Of a DNA stretch of 64,000 bases, positions 37,763 to 45,643 are shown one piece after another. Under the pieces are notes generated by a model that worked only from the letters and a program-made list of their open reading frames with translations, did no database searches and had not been told where the DNA came from. The stretch comes from Hyphomicrobiales bacterium (lineage in GTDB: Bacteria; Pseudomonadota; Alphaproteobacteria; Rhizobiales; Rhizobiaceae), in NCBI GenBank assembly GCA_900466575.1, contig UBMP01000012.1, positions 46,442 through 110,441 on the forward strand, in the 5' to 3' direction. The position numbers and the translations under genes were made by a program. Numbering within the stretch: the first letter of the stretch is position 1; the number at the start of each line of letters is the position of its first letter.

Positions 37763-37827
37763 CATGTTAGGCCCGCCCGATTTTCTTAACATGGGAGACC
37801 CGACGTCTTCAAAGCTTCGGGTCTCCC
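37763..37827 (-). terminator. Two abutting hairpins downstream of the MFS gene
   Basis: A perfect 11-bp stem (GGGAGACCCGA / TCGGGTCTCCC, 37793-37827) lies 41 bases beyond the MFS stop codon on the minus strand. It is followed at once by a second dyad CATGTTA/TAACATG (37763-37793). The long GC stem is the likely terminator of the MFS gene, although a U-tract is lacking. Confidence 0.6.
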
Positions 37828-37868
37828 GACATGGATCGAGTAAGGACGTCGGCGACAGTGATCCCGGT

Positions 37869-39089
37869 TCAGCTTTGCCTGGCCTTTCGGTCCATCCAGA
37901 TCGACAAGCCTTCCGAGACGGCCGCGATCGCCGCGATCCCCCAGATTGCGCCGGCGCTGACGGCGCCTGCGCCCATGGCCGAACCGATCGAAAAGCCGAG
38001 ATACATGGTCGACGTATTGAGTGCCAGCGCAACGGAAGCCTGCGAGGAGGGGCCGGCGGCAATCAGGCGCGCCATTTGGGCCGGAAAGAACGACCAGACA
38101 CTGAAGCCCCAGGCGGCCACGGCGGCAAGCACCGGGATGAGGGCGAGGCGCGGGGTGAAGGTGGTTGCGAGGCCAAGCACCACAAAGGATGCCGCCAGCA
38201 AGATGAGCGACCAGAGAACGACGCGGTTCGAGCCGAAGCGGTCATTCAGTCTGCCGCCTGTCGTGACGCCGATGGCTGCAGCGAAGCCCCACATGGAAAC
38301 CGTGGCGCCGATGCTGCCTGCTCCAAATCCCAGTACTGCGTTGAGATAAGGCGCGATATAGGGATAGGCTGTGTAGGCGCCGATCGACCAGAAAAGCGTG
38401 ACGCCGAGGAAGCGAAGGACTGCCGGCTGCCGGATGACGCCAACCCTCTGCCTGAGGCTGGCCACCGGAATGTCGGAGCCCGCATCTCTGCGGATGCCTG
38501 CGGCAATGCCGGCGAGCGCCACGAGACTCATGACGGCGACCATGAGAAAGGTGGAGCGCCAGCTGAAGGCCTGCGCGACCACCGCGCCGAGCGGCAGACC
38601 GAGCGCGATGGCAATGGTCATGCCGCCGCTGACAATGGCAAGCGCCCGGCCGCGCTTCTCGACCGGGACGATGACCCCCGCCAGCGAATTCGCGCCGGGA
38701 ACGTAGAGGCCCGAGGCCACGGCCATCAGGATGCGGGCGATCATCAGCGTCGCGAATGAGGCGGAGAAGGCGGCGACGAAATTGCCCGCCGTGAAGAGCG
38801 TCAGCGCCACCAGCAGCGTGTTCCGGCGCGGGAGGCGTGCGGTCAGCACGGTGGTGATGGGCGAACTCAGCGACATGACGAGCGTGAAGACCACGACCAG
38901 CATGGCCGTGGCCGAAAGGCTCATCTTGAGGTCATGGGCAATGGTCGGCAGCAGCGGCGCGATCATGAACCCTTCGGTTCCGATCGCGAATGTCCCGAGC
39001 GCGAGGAAGTAGACCTTGGAGAGTGAGCCTGATGGCGCGGTGGCGCAGGCAGCAAGCGGGGCAGGCGAGGAGGCAGCATTCTGCAACAT
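37869..39089 (-). CDS. MFS transporter, DHA1 (drug or sugar efflux) family
   Basis: This 406-residue inner-membrane protein has twelve predicted helices. The N-terminal domain begins VYFLALGTFAIGTEGFMIAPLLPTIAHDL, typical of AraJ/YdhP-like exporters. The A-loop between helices 2 and 3 and the antiporter motif in helix 5 (GGMTIAIALGLPLGAVVAQ) are recognisable. Substrate unknown. CGGAGAATTCCC supports ATG 39089. It lies 79 bases downstream of the alpha/beta hydrolase gene and may share its transcript. Confidence 0.88.
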   Translation of the reverse strand: MLQNAASSPAPLAACATAPSGSLSKVYFLALGTFAIGTEGFMIAPLLPTIAHDLKMSLSATAMLVVVFTLVMSLSSPITTVLTARLPRRNTLLVALTLFTAGNFVAAFSASFATLMIARILMAVASGLYVPGANSLAGVIVPVEKRGRALAIVSGGMTIAIALGLPLGAVVAQAFSWRSTFLMVAVMSLVALAGIAAGIRRDAGSDIPVASLRQRVGVIRQPAVLRFLGVTLFWSIGAYTAYPYIAPYLNAVLGFGAGSIGATVSMWGFAAAIGVTTGGRLNDRFGSNRVVLWSLILLAASFVVLGLATTFTPRLALIPVLAAVAAWGFSVWSFFPAQMARLIAAGPSSQASVALALNTSTMYLGFSIGSAMGAGAVSAGAIWGIAAIAAVSEGLSIWMDRKARQS

Positions 39090-39168
39090 GGGAATTCTCC
39101 GGCAAGGTTTGACCGCTGGCGCAGCCCGTCAGGGCCGCGCCATGGTGTCCATCAGGCGTTTGCGGGAC

Positions 39169-39984
39169 TCAGCTCAGGAACTGGTCGATCTCGCGTGCGA
39201 AATCGTCGATCACCTGGAAGAGGAAGGCGTGGCCCGCATCCGGATAAAGGATCAGCTTGGCATCCGGTGCCTGCTGCGACAGGACATAAGACCGGTAGGC
39301 CGGCAGCATCACGTCATGCGCGCCGTTGGCGACGAGAATCGGCAGCCGCAGTTCGTTGACCCGATGCAGCACGCCCGGCCAGGTGGAGATCGCCTTGACC
39401 TGGCCCATGAAGCCGAGCGCCGAGGTCTTCGGCCCGAGGTCGGCTTGCGCCCTTATGCGCGCCAGCGATGCGCGGCCGTGGGCGACGGCGCTTTCCGTTT
39501 CGGGGTAGAAGAGGAAAAGGAAATCCTGGTCGTCATTCTCGCTCTTGGTCATCACCTGCGGCACCCGCGGATGCTGCTGCGGACCATCGGCGACCGGGCC
39601 CGGGCTGGAACCGGCCACGATCAGCCGGCGAACGAGATGCGGAAAGTCGAGCGTGAATTGCTGCGCAACGACCCCGCCGAGCGACCAGCCAAGCACATCG
39701 ACCTGGGTGAGGCTGAGCTGCGCTACGATCTCGGCGGCGATGGCGGCCATGCCGGCAATGGTGTCCGGCACCTGGCCTTCCGAGCGGCCGATGCCGGCGC
39801 TGTCAAAACGGACCACACGGCGGTCGGCGGAAATGGCGGCGATGAAGGCCGGATCCCAGTCATCGATCGTGCCGCGGAAACGTTGCAGGAGGAGGAGCGG
39901 AATGCCGCCTTCAGGACCGTCAATGCGATAGGCCAGCCGGCCAAGGGCGGTTTCGAGCCATTGAATGGGAGACTGCTGAGACAT
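39169..39984 (-). CDS. Alpha/beta hydrolase
   Basis: This 271-residue protein has the nucleophile elbow GWSLGG (Ser101), the oxyanion-side segment LLLQRFRGTIDDWDP and the catalytic His in PDAGHAFLFQ. The acid is probably Asp in NGAHDVMLP. The cap region is small. It resembles haloperoxidase/esterase-type hydrolases; substrate unknown. AAAGGAACC supports ATG 39984. It is preceded by the GlxA-type regulator gene on the same strand. Confidence 0.87.
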   Translation of the reverse strand: MSQQSPIQWLETALGRLAYRIDGPEGGIPLLLLQRFRGTIDDWDPAFIAAISADRRVVRFDSAGIGRSEGQVPDTIAGMAAIAAEIVAQLSLTQVDVLGWSLGGVVAQQFTLDFPHLVRRLIVAGSSPGPVADGPQQHPRVPQVMTKSENDDQDFLFLFYPETESAVAHGRASLARIRAQADLGPKTSALGFMGQVKAISTWPGVLHRVNELRLPILVANGAHDVMLPAYRSYVLSQQAPDAKLILYPDAGHAFLFQVIDDFAREIDQFLS

Positions 39985-40090
39985 GATCGGTTCCTTTCAT
40001 CGCCCGGCGGGCTTGTTTCGATGAAAGGAGAATAGGCTTGTTCGGCGATGTCTTTAATGACGTAGAAGCGTCAATTTCGGACGGAGACTT

Positions 40091-41050
40091 TCATGCAGCG
40101 AGTTCGTCGTCCTCGCCTTCGATTAGCTTCAGGCTGCGACGCAGACTCTGTGGCGGCTGGCCGAAGAAACGCAGGAAGGCGCGGCGCATGCGGTCGCGAT
40201 CGGCAAAGCCGGTGTCTCGCGCCACGATCTCGAGCGGATGCTTTCCTTCTTCCAGCATCGCCTTGGCCGCTTCAAGCCGCAGCCGCTCCACGGCCTTTGC
40301 AGGCGATTGCCCGGTTTCCTCGCGGAAAAGCCGGCTGAACTGGCGCGGACTGAGGCTTGCTGCCTCCGCGAGTTCCTCAACCGTCAGCGGATTGCGCAAG
40401 TGTTCCTTCGCATGAATGAGCGCGCGGCGGACGCGATCCGAGCGCGGCTCCAGTTCGAGCAGGGCGGAGAACTGCGACTGCCCGCCCGGACGCCGATGAT
40501 AGACCACCAGTTTACGGGCAATCGCGCGCGAGAGCGCGGCACTGTGATCGTCTTCGATGAGTGCTAGCGTGAGATCGATCGCCGAACTCATGCCTGCAGA
40601 CGTCCAGATCGAACCGTCCTGGATGAAGATCCGGTCCTCGTCGACGATGACATCCGGATAGCACTCCTGTAGCGTGCGGGCATGCGCCCAATGCGTGGTG
40701 GCGCTGCGTCCATCGAGGAGGCCTGCATCCGCGAGCAGAAAAGCGCCGGTGCACACGCCGGCCACCCGCCGCGATTGCTCGCCAGCCTGTCTGATATAGT
40801 CGCGCAAGGCCGGCGAACTCGGCTTTGGCACCAACTCGCCCACCACCATCAGCGTATCGGGAAATTCCGTGAGCGGCTGCGTCTCGATGCCGATGCCAAG
40901 CGAGGAGCGGATGATGCCGCCTTTCTCGGACATGACGGTGAGCTTGTAGACGTCCGAGCCGAGCGATTGATTGGCGAACTCGAAGGCGGTCAATGCGGCC
41001 ATGCCCATGACCTGGAAGCCATTCTCCATGATGAAGCCGATGTGACGAAT
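40091..41050 (-). CDS. GlxA-family regulator (DJ-1/PfpI domain + AraC), ATT start
   Basis: This regulator has an N-terminal DJ-1/PfpI-like domain (residues ~3-170, with the cysteine elbow AGVCTGAFLLADAGLLDGR) and a C-terminal AraC double helix-turn-helix (HLRNPLTVEELAEAASLSPRQFSRLFREETG; DTGFADRDRMRRAFLRFFGQPPQSLR). The first ATG (41029) has no ribosome site and cuts off the family-typical opening RHIGFI. An in-frame ATT at 41050 restores it and has GAGGG seven bases upstream, so an ATT start giving 319 residues is proposed. It is divergent from an SDR gene, its likely target. Confidence 0.85.
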   Translation of the reverse strand: MRHIGFIMENGFQVMGMAALTAFEFANQSLGSDVYKLTVMSEKGGIIRSSLGIGIETQPLTEFPDTLMVVGELVPKPSSPALRDYIRQAGEQSRRVAGVCTGAFLLADAGLLDGRSATTHWAHARTLQECYPDVIVDEDRIFIQDGSIWTSAGMSSAIDLTLALIEDDHSAALSRAIARKLVVYHRRPGGQSQFSALLELEPRSDRVRRALIHAKEHLRNPLTVEELAEAASLSPRQFSRLFREETGQSPAKAVERLRLEAAKAMLEEGKHPLEIVARDTGFADRDRMRRAFLRFFGQPPQSLRRSLKLIEGEDDELAA

Positions 41051-41172
41051 GTTGAAACCCTCATGTCCTATTTTGCCGTTTATATGACATTTGAGACGTC
41101 GCCGTCCAGCGCTAATCTCCAGTCATCGAAACAACGGGAACGAAACGCCCGAAACGACAAAAGGACAGGACA

Positions 41173-41964
41173 ATGACCAACACCAACGGCACCATTCTCA
41201 TCACCGGCGCATCCTCCGGCATCGGCGCGATCTATGCCGACCGCTTTGCTGCCCGAGGTCACGATCTCCTCCTCGTCGCCCGTAATGCCGGCCGACTGAC
41301 CGGCATCGCCACGCAGCTGACCGAGCGCTATGGCGTTTCCGTCCGCACGATCGTGGCTGATCTCGGGGCGGAGGAGGGGCTCAAGGCCGTGGAAGCCGTC
41401 ATTGCTTCCGACGACACGATCACGCATCTCGTCAATAATGCCGGCTTCGGCAGCGCCGCACCGCTTGCCGGCGCCAAGGTCGAGGACATGCAGGCCATGG
41501 TCGCCATCAATGTCACCGCGCCGCTGCGCCTAACCTATGCCGCCGTCCCGCGCTTTGTCTCGCGCGGCAAGGGCACGATCATTAACATCTCGTCCATCGT
41601 CGCCATCGGCCCTGAAGTGCTGAATGGCGTTTATGGCGGTACCAAGTCTTTCGTCCTCGCCTTCAGCCATTCGCTTCGCAAGGAGCTGCAGGGCACTGGC
41701 GTCAACGTCCAGGTCGTCCTTCCCGGGGCGACGGGCACGGAATTCTGGGACGTCGCAGGGCTGCCTGCCAGCAACCTGCCGAGTGAATGGGTAATGTCCG
41801 CCGCCGATCTGGTCGATGCCGCTCTTGTCGGGCTCGATCGCGGCGAATTCGCCACCATTCCTTCTCTGCAAGATGCGTCTGAATGGGATGCCTGGGAGGC
41901 TGCGCGCGCTGCCATGCTGCCGCATCTCTCCAGCCGCAAGCCGGCTGATCGCTACAGCGCCTGA
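41173..41964 (+). CDS. Short-chain dehydrogenase/reductase
   Basis: This 263-residue classical SDR has a cofactor loop TGASSGIG (residues 11-18), NNAG (88-91), a serine at INISS and the catalytic YGGTK (Tyr154, Lys158). The Asp/Arg pattern after strand 2 (VARNAGRL) suggests NADP(H). AGGACAGGACA precedes ATG 41173. It is divergent from the GlxA-type AraC regulator gene, 122 bases away. Substrate unknown. The 230 bases between it and the convergent CLC gene show nothing notable. Confidence 0.9.
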   Translation: MTNTNGTILITGASSGIGAIYADRFAARGHDLLLVARNAGRLTGIATQLTERYGVSVRTIVADLGAEEGLKAVEAVIASDDTITHLVNNAGFGSAAPLAGAKVEDMQAMVAINVTAPLRLTYAAVPRFVSRGKGTIINISSIVAIGPEVLNGVYGGTKSFVLAFSHSLRKELQGTGVNVQVVLPGATGTEFWDVAGLPASNLPSEWVMSAADLVDAALVGLDRGEFATIPSLQDASEWDAWEAARAAMLPHLSSRKPADRYSA

Positions 41965-42194
41965 TCCGGTTGCGCTGACGACGGCGCAGTTGGGAAATGA
42001 TGAACCGTTCATGTCATCACGGAGATGTTCGGCACCATCGTTACACGGAACGAAGTCGCATGGCTGCTCGCGCAGCCGTGCTGACACCTTTTGCAGCATC
42101 GACGTTCATCCAAGCTGTGCAGAGGCCGACGGTCAGGTCCGGCCAAACGCCGCCGACAGAAGGGCCGAGAACGCCCCTGAATTCGGCAAGTCCT

Positions 42195-44015
42195 TCACGA
42201 TGCGCGAGCCTTGAGGGCCTCGTCGGCGACGATGCGCTGCTCGCCGACATCCCAGTGTTCAATATGCTTGTAGATGATCACCTTGTGCTTCAGGAGATCG
42301 CTATGCGCCTTGCAGAAATCTTCAAGCGTATGGCGTTCGGAGATCAGTTCGACGCACATGGTGAGTTCCGGATTGGGCATCTCGAAGCCGTCATCCTGAA
42401 GCTTGCCATGGTTGGAATAGCCGAAATGCGTGTGGTGGGCGATGGCGTTCATGATGCCGTGGGCCTTGGCCTGCATCACCAGTTCGCGATAAAGCGGCTT
42501 GGTCGAGAACCACGAGCCCTTGCCCGGCATCTTCTCGCGCGGCTTCATGTAGATGCGAACCATGCCGATTTCACGCGACGATAGCTGGCTTTGCGTCATG
42601 GTATGGGACCTTTCCGGTGAGTTATCTGGGGCGTTGATGGCGCTGAAGTGGACGCCTGCGATGAAGTCGCCAAGTCTTGCGCCCTTGATGTCGCGGGCGT
42701 GGCGGACGGCAATGTCGGGAGGGATGTCATTGGCGGCGGCCGATTTCGGCACGCCGATGCGCTGCGACAGGTAGATGCTGGAATGTCCGCTGCACAGATA
42801 GGCCACGAAACAGGCGACCGCGAGGTAGACCGAGTGCGTCGCGCCGAACAGCTCGATCCCCATGATCATGCAGGCGAGCGGCGTGTTGGTGGCGCCGGCA
42901 AACACGGCGACAAAGCCGAGGCCCGCCATCAGGTCCGGCGGCGCGCCGAGAATGCCCGCCAGGGCACTGCCGAGGGCTGCACCGATGAAGAACAGCGGCG
43001 TCACCTCGCCGCCTTTGAAGCCGGCGCTCAAGGTGACGATCGTGAACAGCCCTTTCCACGCCCAACTCCAATAGTCGACATGGTCGGGGCGGAAGAAACT
43101 GAGGATGGTCACGTCGCCTGGGTTGGGCGACCAGACGCCAAGACCGAGATATTCGCGGGTTCCCAGAGCATAGGTGAGACCGATCAGGATGACGCTGGCA
43201 AGAACGGGCCGAAGTGGCGCGTAAGGCAGGATCGCCTTGTAGGCCGACGAGGCGGCATGGGACAATTCCGCAAAGACATGTGCCGCCACGCCGAAGGCCA
43301 GGCCCGCAACGACCACCTTGATCATCAGGAGAAGATCGAGATGGAAGCCGTTACCTTCGCCCGCGCCACCCAGGTAGGAAATCGCGTAGTGTACATGGCC
43401 GATGCCCCACGCGTGGCAGGTCCAGTCCGCGATCACCGCGGCCAGAAGCGAGGGCAGCAGCGCCTCGTACTGCATGCGCCCGATGGTCAGCACTTCCAGC
43501 GCAAACACGGCACCCGCAATCGGTGTGCCGAAGACGGCGCCGAAGCCGGCAGCAATGCCTGCCATCAGGAGAATGCGCGTGTCTGCGGGCGTCAGTTTGA
43601 AGAGCTTGCCGAACGCGCTGGCCAGACTGCCGCCCAGCTGCACGGCTGTACCCTCACGCCCCGCCGAACCGCCGACCAGATGCGTGAGAACCGTCGTGAT
43701 CAGGATGAACGGGGCCATGCGCAGCGGCACGCCGCCGCCGGGCTCGTGGATCTGGTCAACGATCAGGTTGTTTCCGCCCTCGGCCGATTTGCCGAACCGG
43801 CCATAGGCCCAGACCATCGCAAAGCCGGCAACCGGCATGCAGAAGATCAGCCAGGGCAATGAAAACCGCAGCTCTGTCGCCCTGTCGAGGCTCCAGAGGA
43901 AGAAGGCGACCAGCGAGCCGACAGCAACCGCCATCGGAACCACGACGACGATCCATTTCGCAAGGCTGCGGGCCTGCTGCAGACGAAGACCGAAAACCGA
44001 TGCGGGCGTCATCAC
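42195..44015 (-). CDS. eriC: CLC-F fluoride/proton antiporter with C-terminal DUF190-like domain
   Basis: This 606-residue protein is a CLC membrane antiporter (~residues 15-450). In place of the chloride-selective GSGIP motif it has GNNLI (81-85), and it has GREGT (119-123), with the proton-coupling Glu. These are marks of the fluoride-exporting CLC-F branch. Residues ~480-600 resemble DUF190 ([32 protein letters not shown]), a small fold linked with fluoride exporters of the CrcB type. An internal ATG at 42599 (residue 473) has GGAAAGG nine bases upstream, so this domain might also be made alone. The start may be GTG 44015 or ATG 44012. A fluoride riboswitch lies upstream. Confidence 0.9.
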   Translation of the reverse strand: MMTPASVFGLRLQQARSLAKWIVVVVPMAVAVGSLVAFFLWSLDRATELRFSLPWLIFCMPVAGFAMVWAYGRFGKSAEGGNNLIVDQIHEPGGGVPLRMAPFILITTVLTHLVGGSAGREGTAVQLGGSLASAFGKLFKLTPADTRILLMAGIAAGFGAVFGTPIAGAVFALEVLTIGRMQYEALLPSLLAAVIADWTCHAWGIGHVHYAISYLGGAGEGNGFHLDLLLMIKVVVAGLAFGVAAHVFAELSHAASSAYKAILPYAPLRPVLASVILIGLTYALGTREYLGLGVWSPNPGDVTILSFFRPDHVDYWSWAWKGLFTIVTLSAGFKGGEVTPLFFIGAALGSALAGILGAPPDLMAGLGFVAVFAGATNTPLACMIMGIELFGATHSVYLAVACFVAYLCSGHSSIYLSQRIGVPKSAAANDIPPDIAVRHARDIKGARLGDFIAGVHFSAINAPDNSPERSHTMTQSQLSSREIGMVRIYMKPREKMPGKGSWFSTKPLYRELVMQAKAHGIMNAIAHHTHFGYSNHGKLQDDGFEMPNPELTMCVELISERHTLEDFCKAHSDLLKHKVIIYKHIEHWDVGEQRIVADEALKARAS

Positions 44016-44107
44016 AGCGACGCTCCGTCAAGGTCCATGATCGAGGCCAAGGAAAGTGAAACAGGAATTCCAGACACGACTCTACTCCTTCGCGTGTTGC
44101 GCGTTGA

Positions 44108-44169
44108 GTAGGAGTCATCAGCTTCGTCAGGGAAGCGGTTCGGCGTAATGCCCGGCAGAATCCATTACC
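44108..44169 (-). promoter_or_regulatory. Fluoride (crcB-type) riboswitch
   Basis: On the minus strand, 93 bases before the CLC-F gene, the leader shows P1 GGTA/TGCC with loop ATGGATTC. An AACCGC linker, a P3 stem GCTTC/GAAGC and the near-invariant 3' end GCTGATGACTCCTAC follow. The loop GGATT can pair with ACTCC of the 3' end as the pseudoknot, with one mismatch. Just downstream CTACTC can pair with GAGTAG (CGCG stem inside), a possible expression platform. Fluoride binding should raise expression. The rest of the 325-base gap (44170-44340) to cydX is featureless. Confidence 0.86.
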
Positions 44170-44340
44170 GTGAGGATTCCTTACTGCAGGGCGTCGCGAA
44201 CTGTCAACTTTGATTTGCCGCCGGATTAGTTGAGGACGTGCGATGGTCCTGGATGCGGGAATAGCGGCCCAACGACGCCGAGGACGGCCAAGCGCAGCTC
44301 CTCATCAGGTCGGCTGCGATTGGCCCCGGGCACGCACGCT

Positions 44341-44472
44341 TTAGCGGCGCTGCCCCTTCTTGCCCTCGCCATTCATCATCTGCCGGTCCTGTTGCATCTC
44401 CAGCCACATGGCGTTGACGACCGCAAAGAGTGCGGCCAGCGGAAGGCCGAGAAGCCAGGCGAAGTACCACAT
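44341..44472 (-). CDS. cydX: Cytochrome bd accessory subunit CydX
   Basis: This 43-residue single-helix peptide begins MWYFAWLLGLPLAALFAVVN and continues AMWLEMQQDR, the standard CydX pattern. It binds CydA and stabilises heme b595/d in the bd oxidase. It follows cydB by 14 bases with a GAGGAGACACG ribosome site. The basic tail GKKGQRR is short. Confidence 0.93.
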   Translation of the reverse strand: MWYFAWLLGLPLAALFAVVNAMWLEMQQDRQMMNGEGKKGQRR

Positions 44473-44486
44473 GGTCGTGTCTCCTC

Positions 44487-45638
44487 TTAGTAGACGGTTT
44501 CGTGGTTGCGGTTGATTTCTGCTTCGGTCACCTTGCCCCACAGGACCTTGTAGACCCAAGCGGTGTAGGCAAGGATGATGGGAACGAAGATCACGGCGGC
44601 GACCAGCATGACGAAGAGCGTCTGATGCGACGACGAGGCGTTCCAGACGGTCAGCGACGACTTGGCATCGATCGACGACGGCAGGATGTAGGGGAACATC
44701 GTCAGGCCAACCGACGAGATGATGCCGATGATGGCCAGCTTCGAATAGAGCATGGTCATCAGGTCTTTGCCGGCGCGCAGGCCGTAGAAGGCGAGCAGCG
44801 AGCCGAGCAGGCCGACGATGGGGGCGACTGCAATCCAGGGACGTTCGGCAAAGGCGGCGAACCAGCTTGCGGTTCGCGCGGTCTCGCTGAAGGTCGGGTT
44901 CGAGGGACCGTCGCTGATGACCTGGCCGACCAGTGCATACCCGCTGATGCCCTTGGCAAGCCACAGCCCTGCCAGAACATAGGTTACAACGGTGACGAGG
45001 GCGGCAACCGAGCCGATGGCGCGGGCGCGATCCCGCACCGGACCGTCTGCCTTCAGCTGCAGCCACGCAGCGCCATGGGTGATCAGCATGGCAACCGAGA
45101 CAACCCCGGTCAGCAGCGCGAAGGGATTGAGCAGGCCGAAGAACGTTCCGTCATAGAAGATTTTCAGGTCGTCATTGAAGCGGAAGGGCACGCCCTGCAG
45201 AACATTGCCCATGGCGACGCCGAAGATCAGCGCCGGCACTGCGCCGCCGACGAACAGCGCCCAGTCCCAGCCATTGCGCCAGGCCGCACTTTCCCGCTTC
45301 GAACGATACTTGAACCCGACCGGGCGCAGTATGAGGGCGGCAAGAACGGCAAACATGGCGAGATAGAAGCCGGAGAAGCTGACGGCATAGAGCGGCGGCC
45401 ATGCGGCAAAAATCGCGCCGCCGCCGAGGATGAACCAGACCTGATTGCCTTCCCAGACCGGGCCGATCGTGTTGATGGCGACGCGACGCTCGCTGTCGGT
45501 TCTGCCGACGAAGGGAAGGAGCGCACCGACGCCAAGATCGAAACCGTCGGTGAGGGCGAAGCCGGTGAGGAGAACGCCGAGCAGTACCCACCACACAACC
45601 CGCAGGATTTCAAAGGGAACAAGTTCAAAGAGGATCAT
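44487..45638 (-). CDS. cydB: Cytochrome bd quinol oxidase subunit II
   Basis: This 383-residue inner-membrane protein has about eight to nine helices. It starts MILFELVPFEILRVVWWVLLGVLLTGFALTDGFDLGVG, the classic CydB opening in which WW and DGFD are conserved. GPVWEGNQVWFILGGGAIFAAWP near residue 80 is also diagnostic. It supports the heme-bearing CydA in the high-affinity oxidase. Five bases separate it from cydA; CGGAG lies before ATG 45638. Confidence 0.96.
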   Translation of the reverse strand: MILFELVPFEILRVVWWVLLGVLLTGFALTDGFDLGVGALLPFVGRTDSERRVAINTIGPVWEGNQVWFILGGGAIFAAWPPLYAVSFSGFYLAMFAVLAALILRPVGFKYRSKRESAAWRNGWDWALFVGGAVPALIFGVAMGNVLQGVPFRFNDDLKIFYDGTFFGLLNPFALLTGVVSVAMLITHGAAWLQLKADGPVRDRARAIGSVAALVTVVTYVLAGLWLAKGISGYALVGQVISDGPSNPTFSETARTASWFAAFAERPWIAVAPIVGLLGSLLAFYGLRAGKDLMTMLYSKLAIIGIISSVGLTMFPYILPSSIDAKSSLTVWNASSSHQTLFVMLVAAVIFVPIILAYTAWVYKVLWGKVTEAEINRNHETVY

Positions 45639-45643
45639 GATCG

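Noticed and set aside
42001-42030. ATGAAC-C-GTTCAT dyad after the SDR gene
   Set aside because: It lies between convergent gene ends, is short, and has no U-tract or partner copy.
41997-42584. 195-codon plus-strand frame over the end of the CLC-F gene
   Set aside because: Mostly antisense to the DUF190-like domain; no ribosome site.
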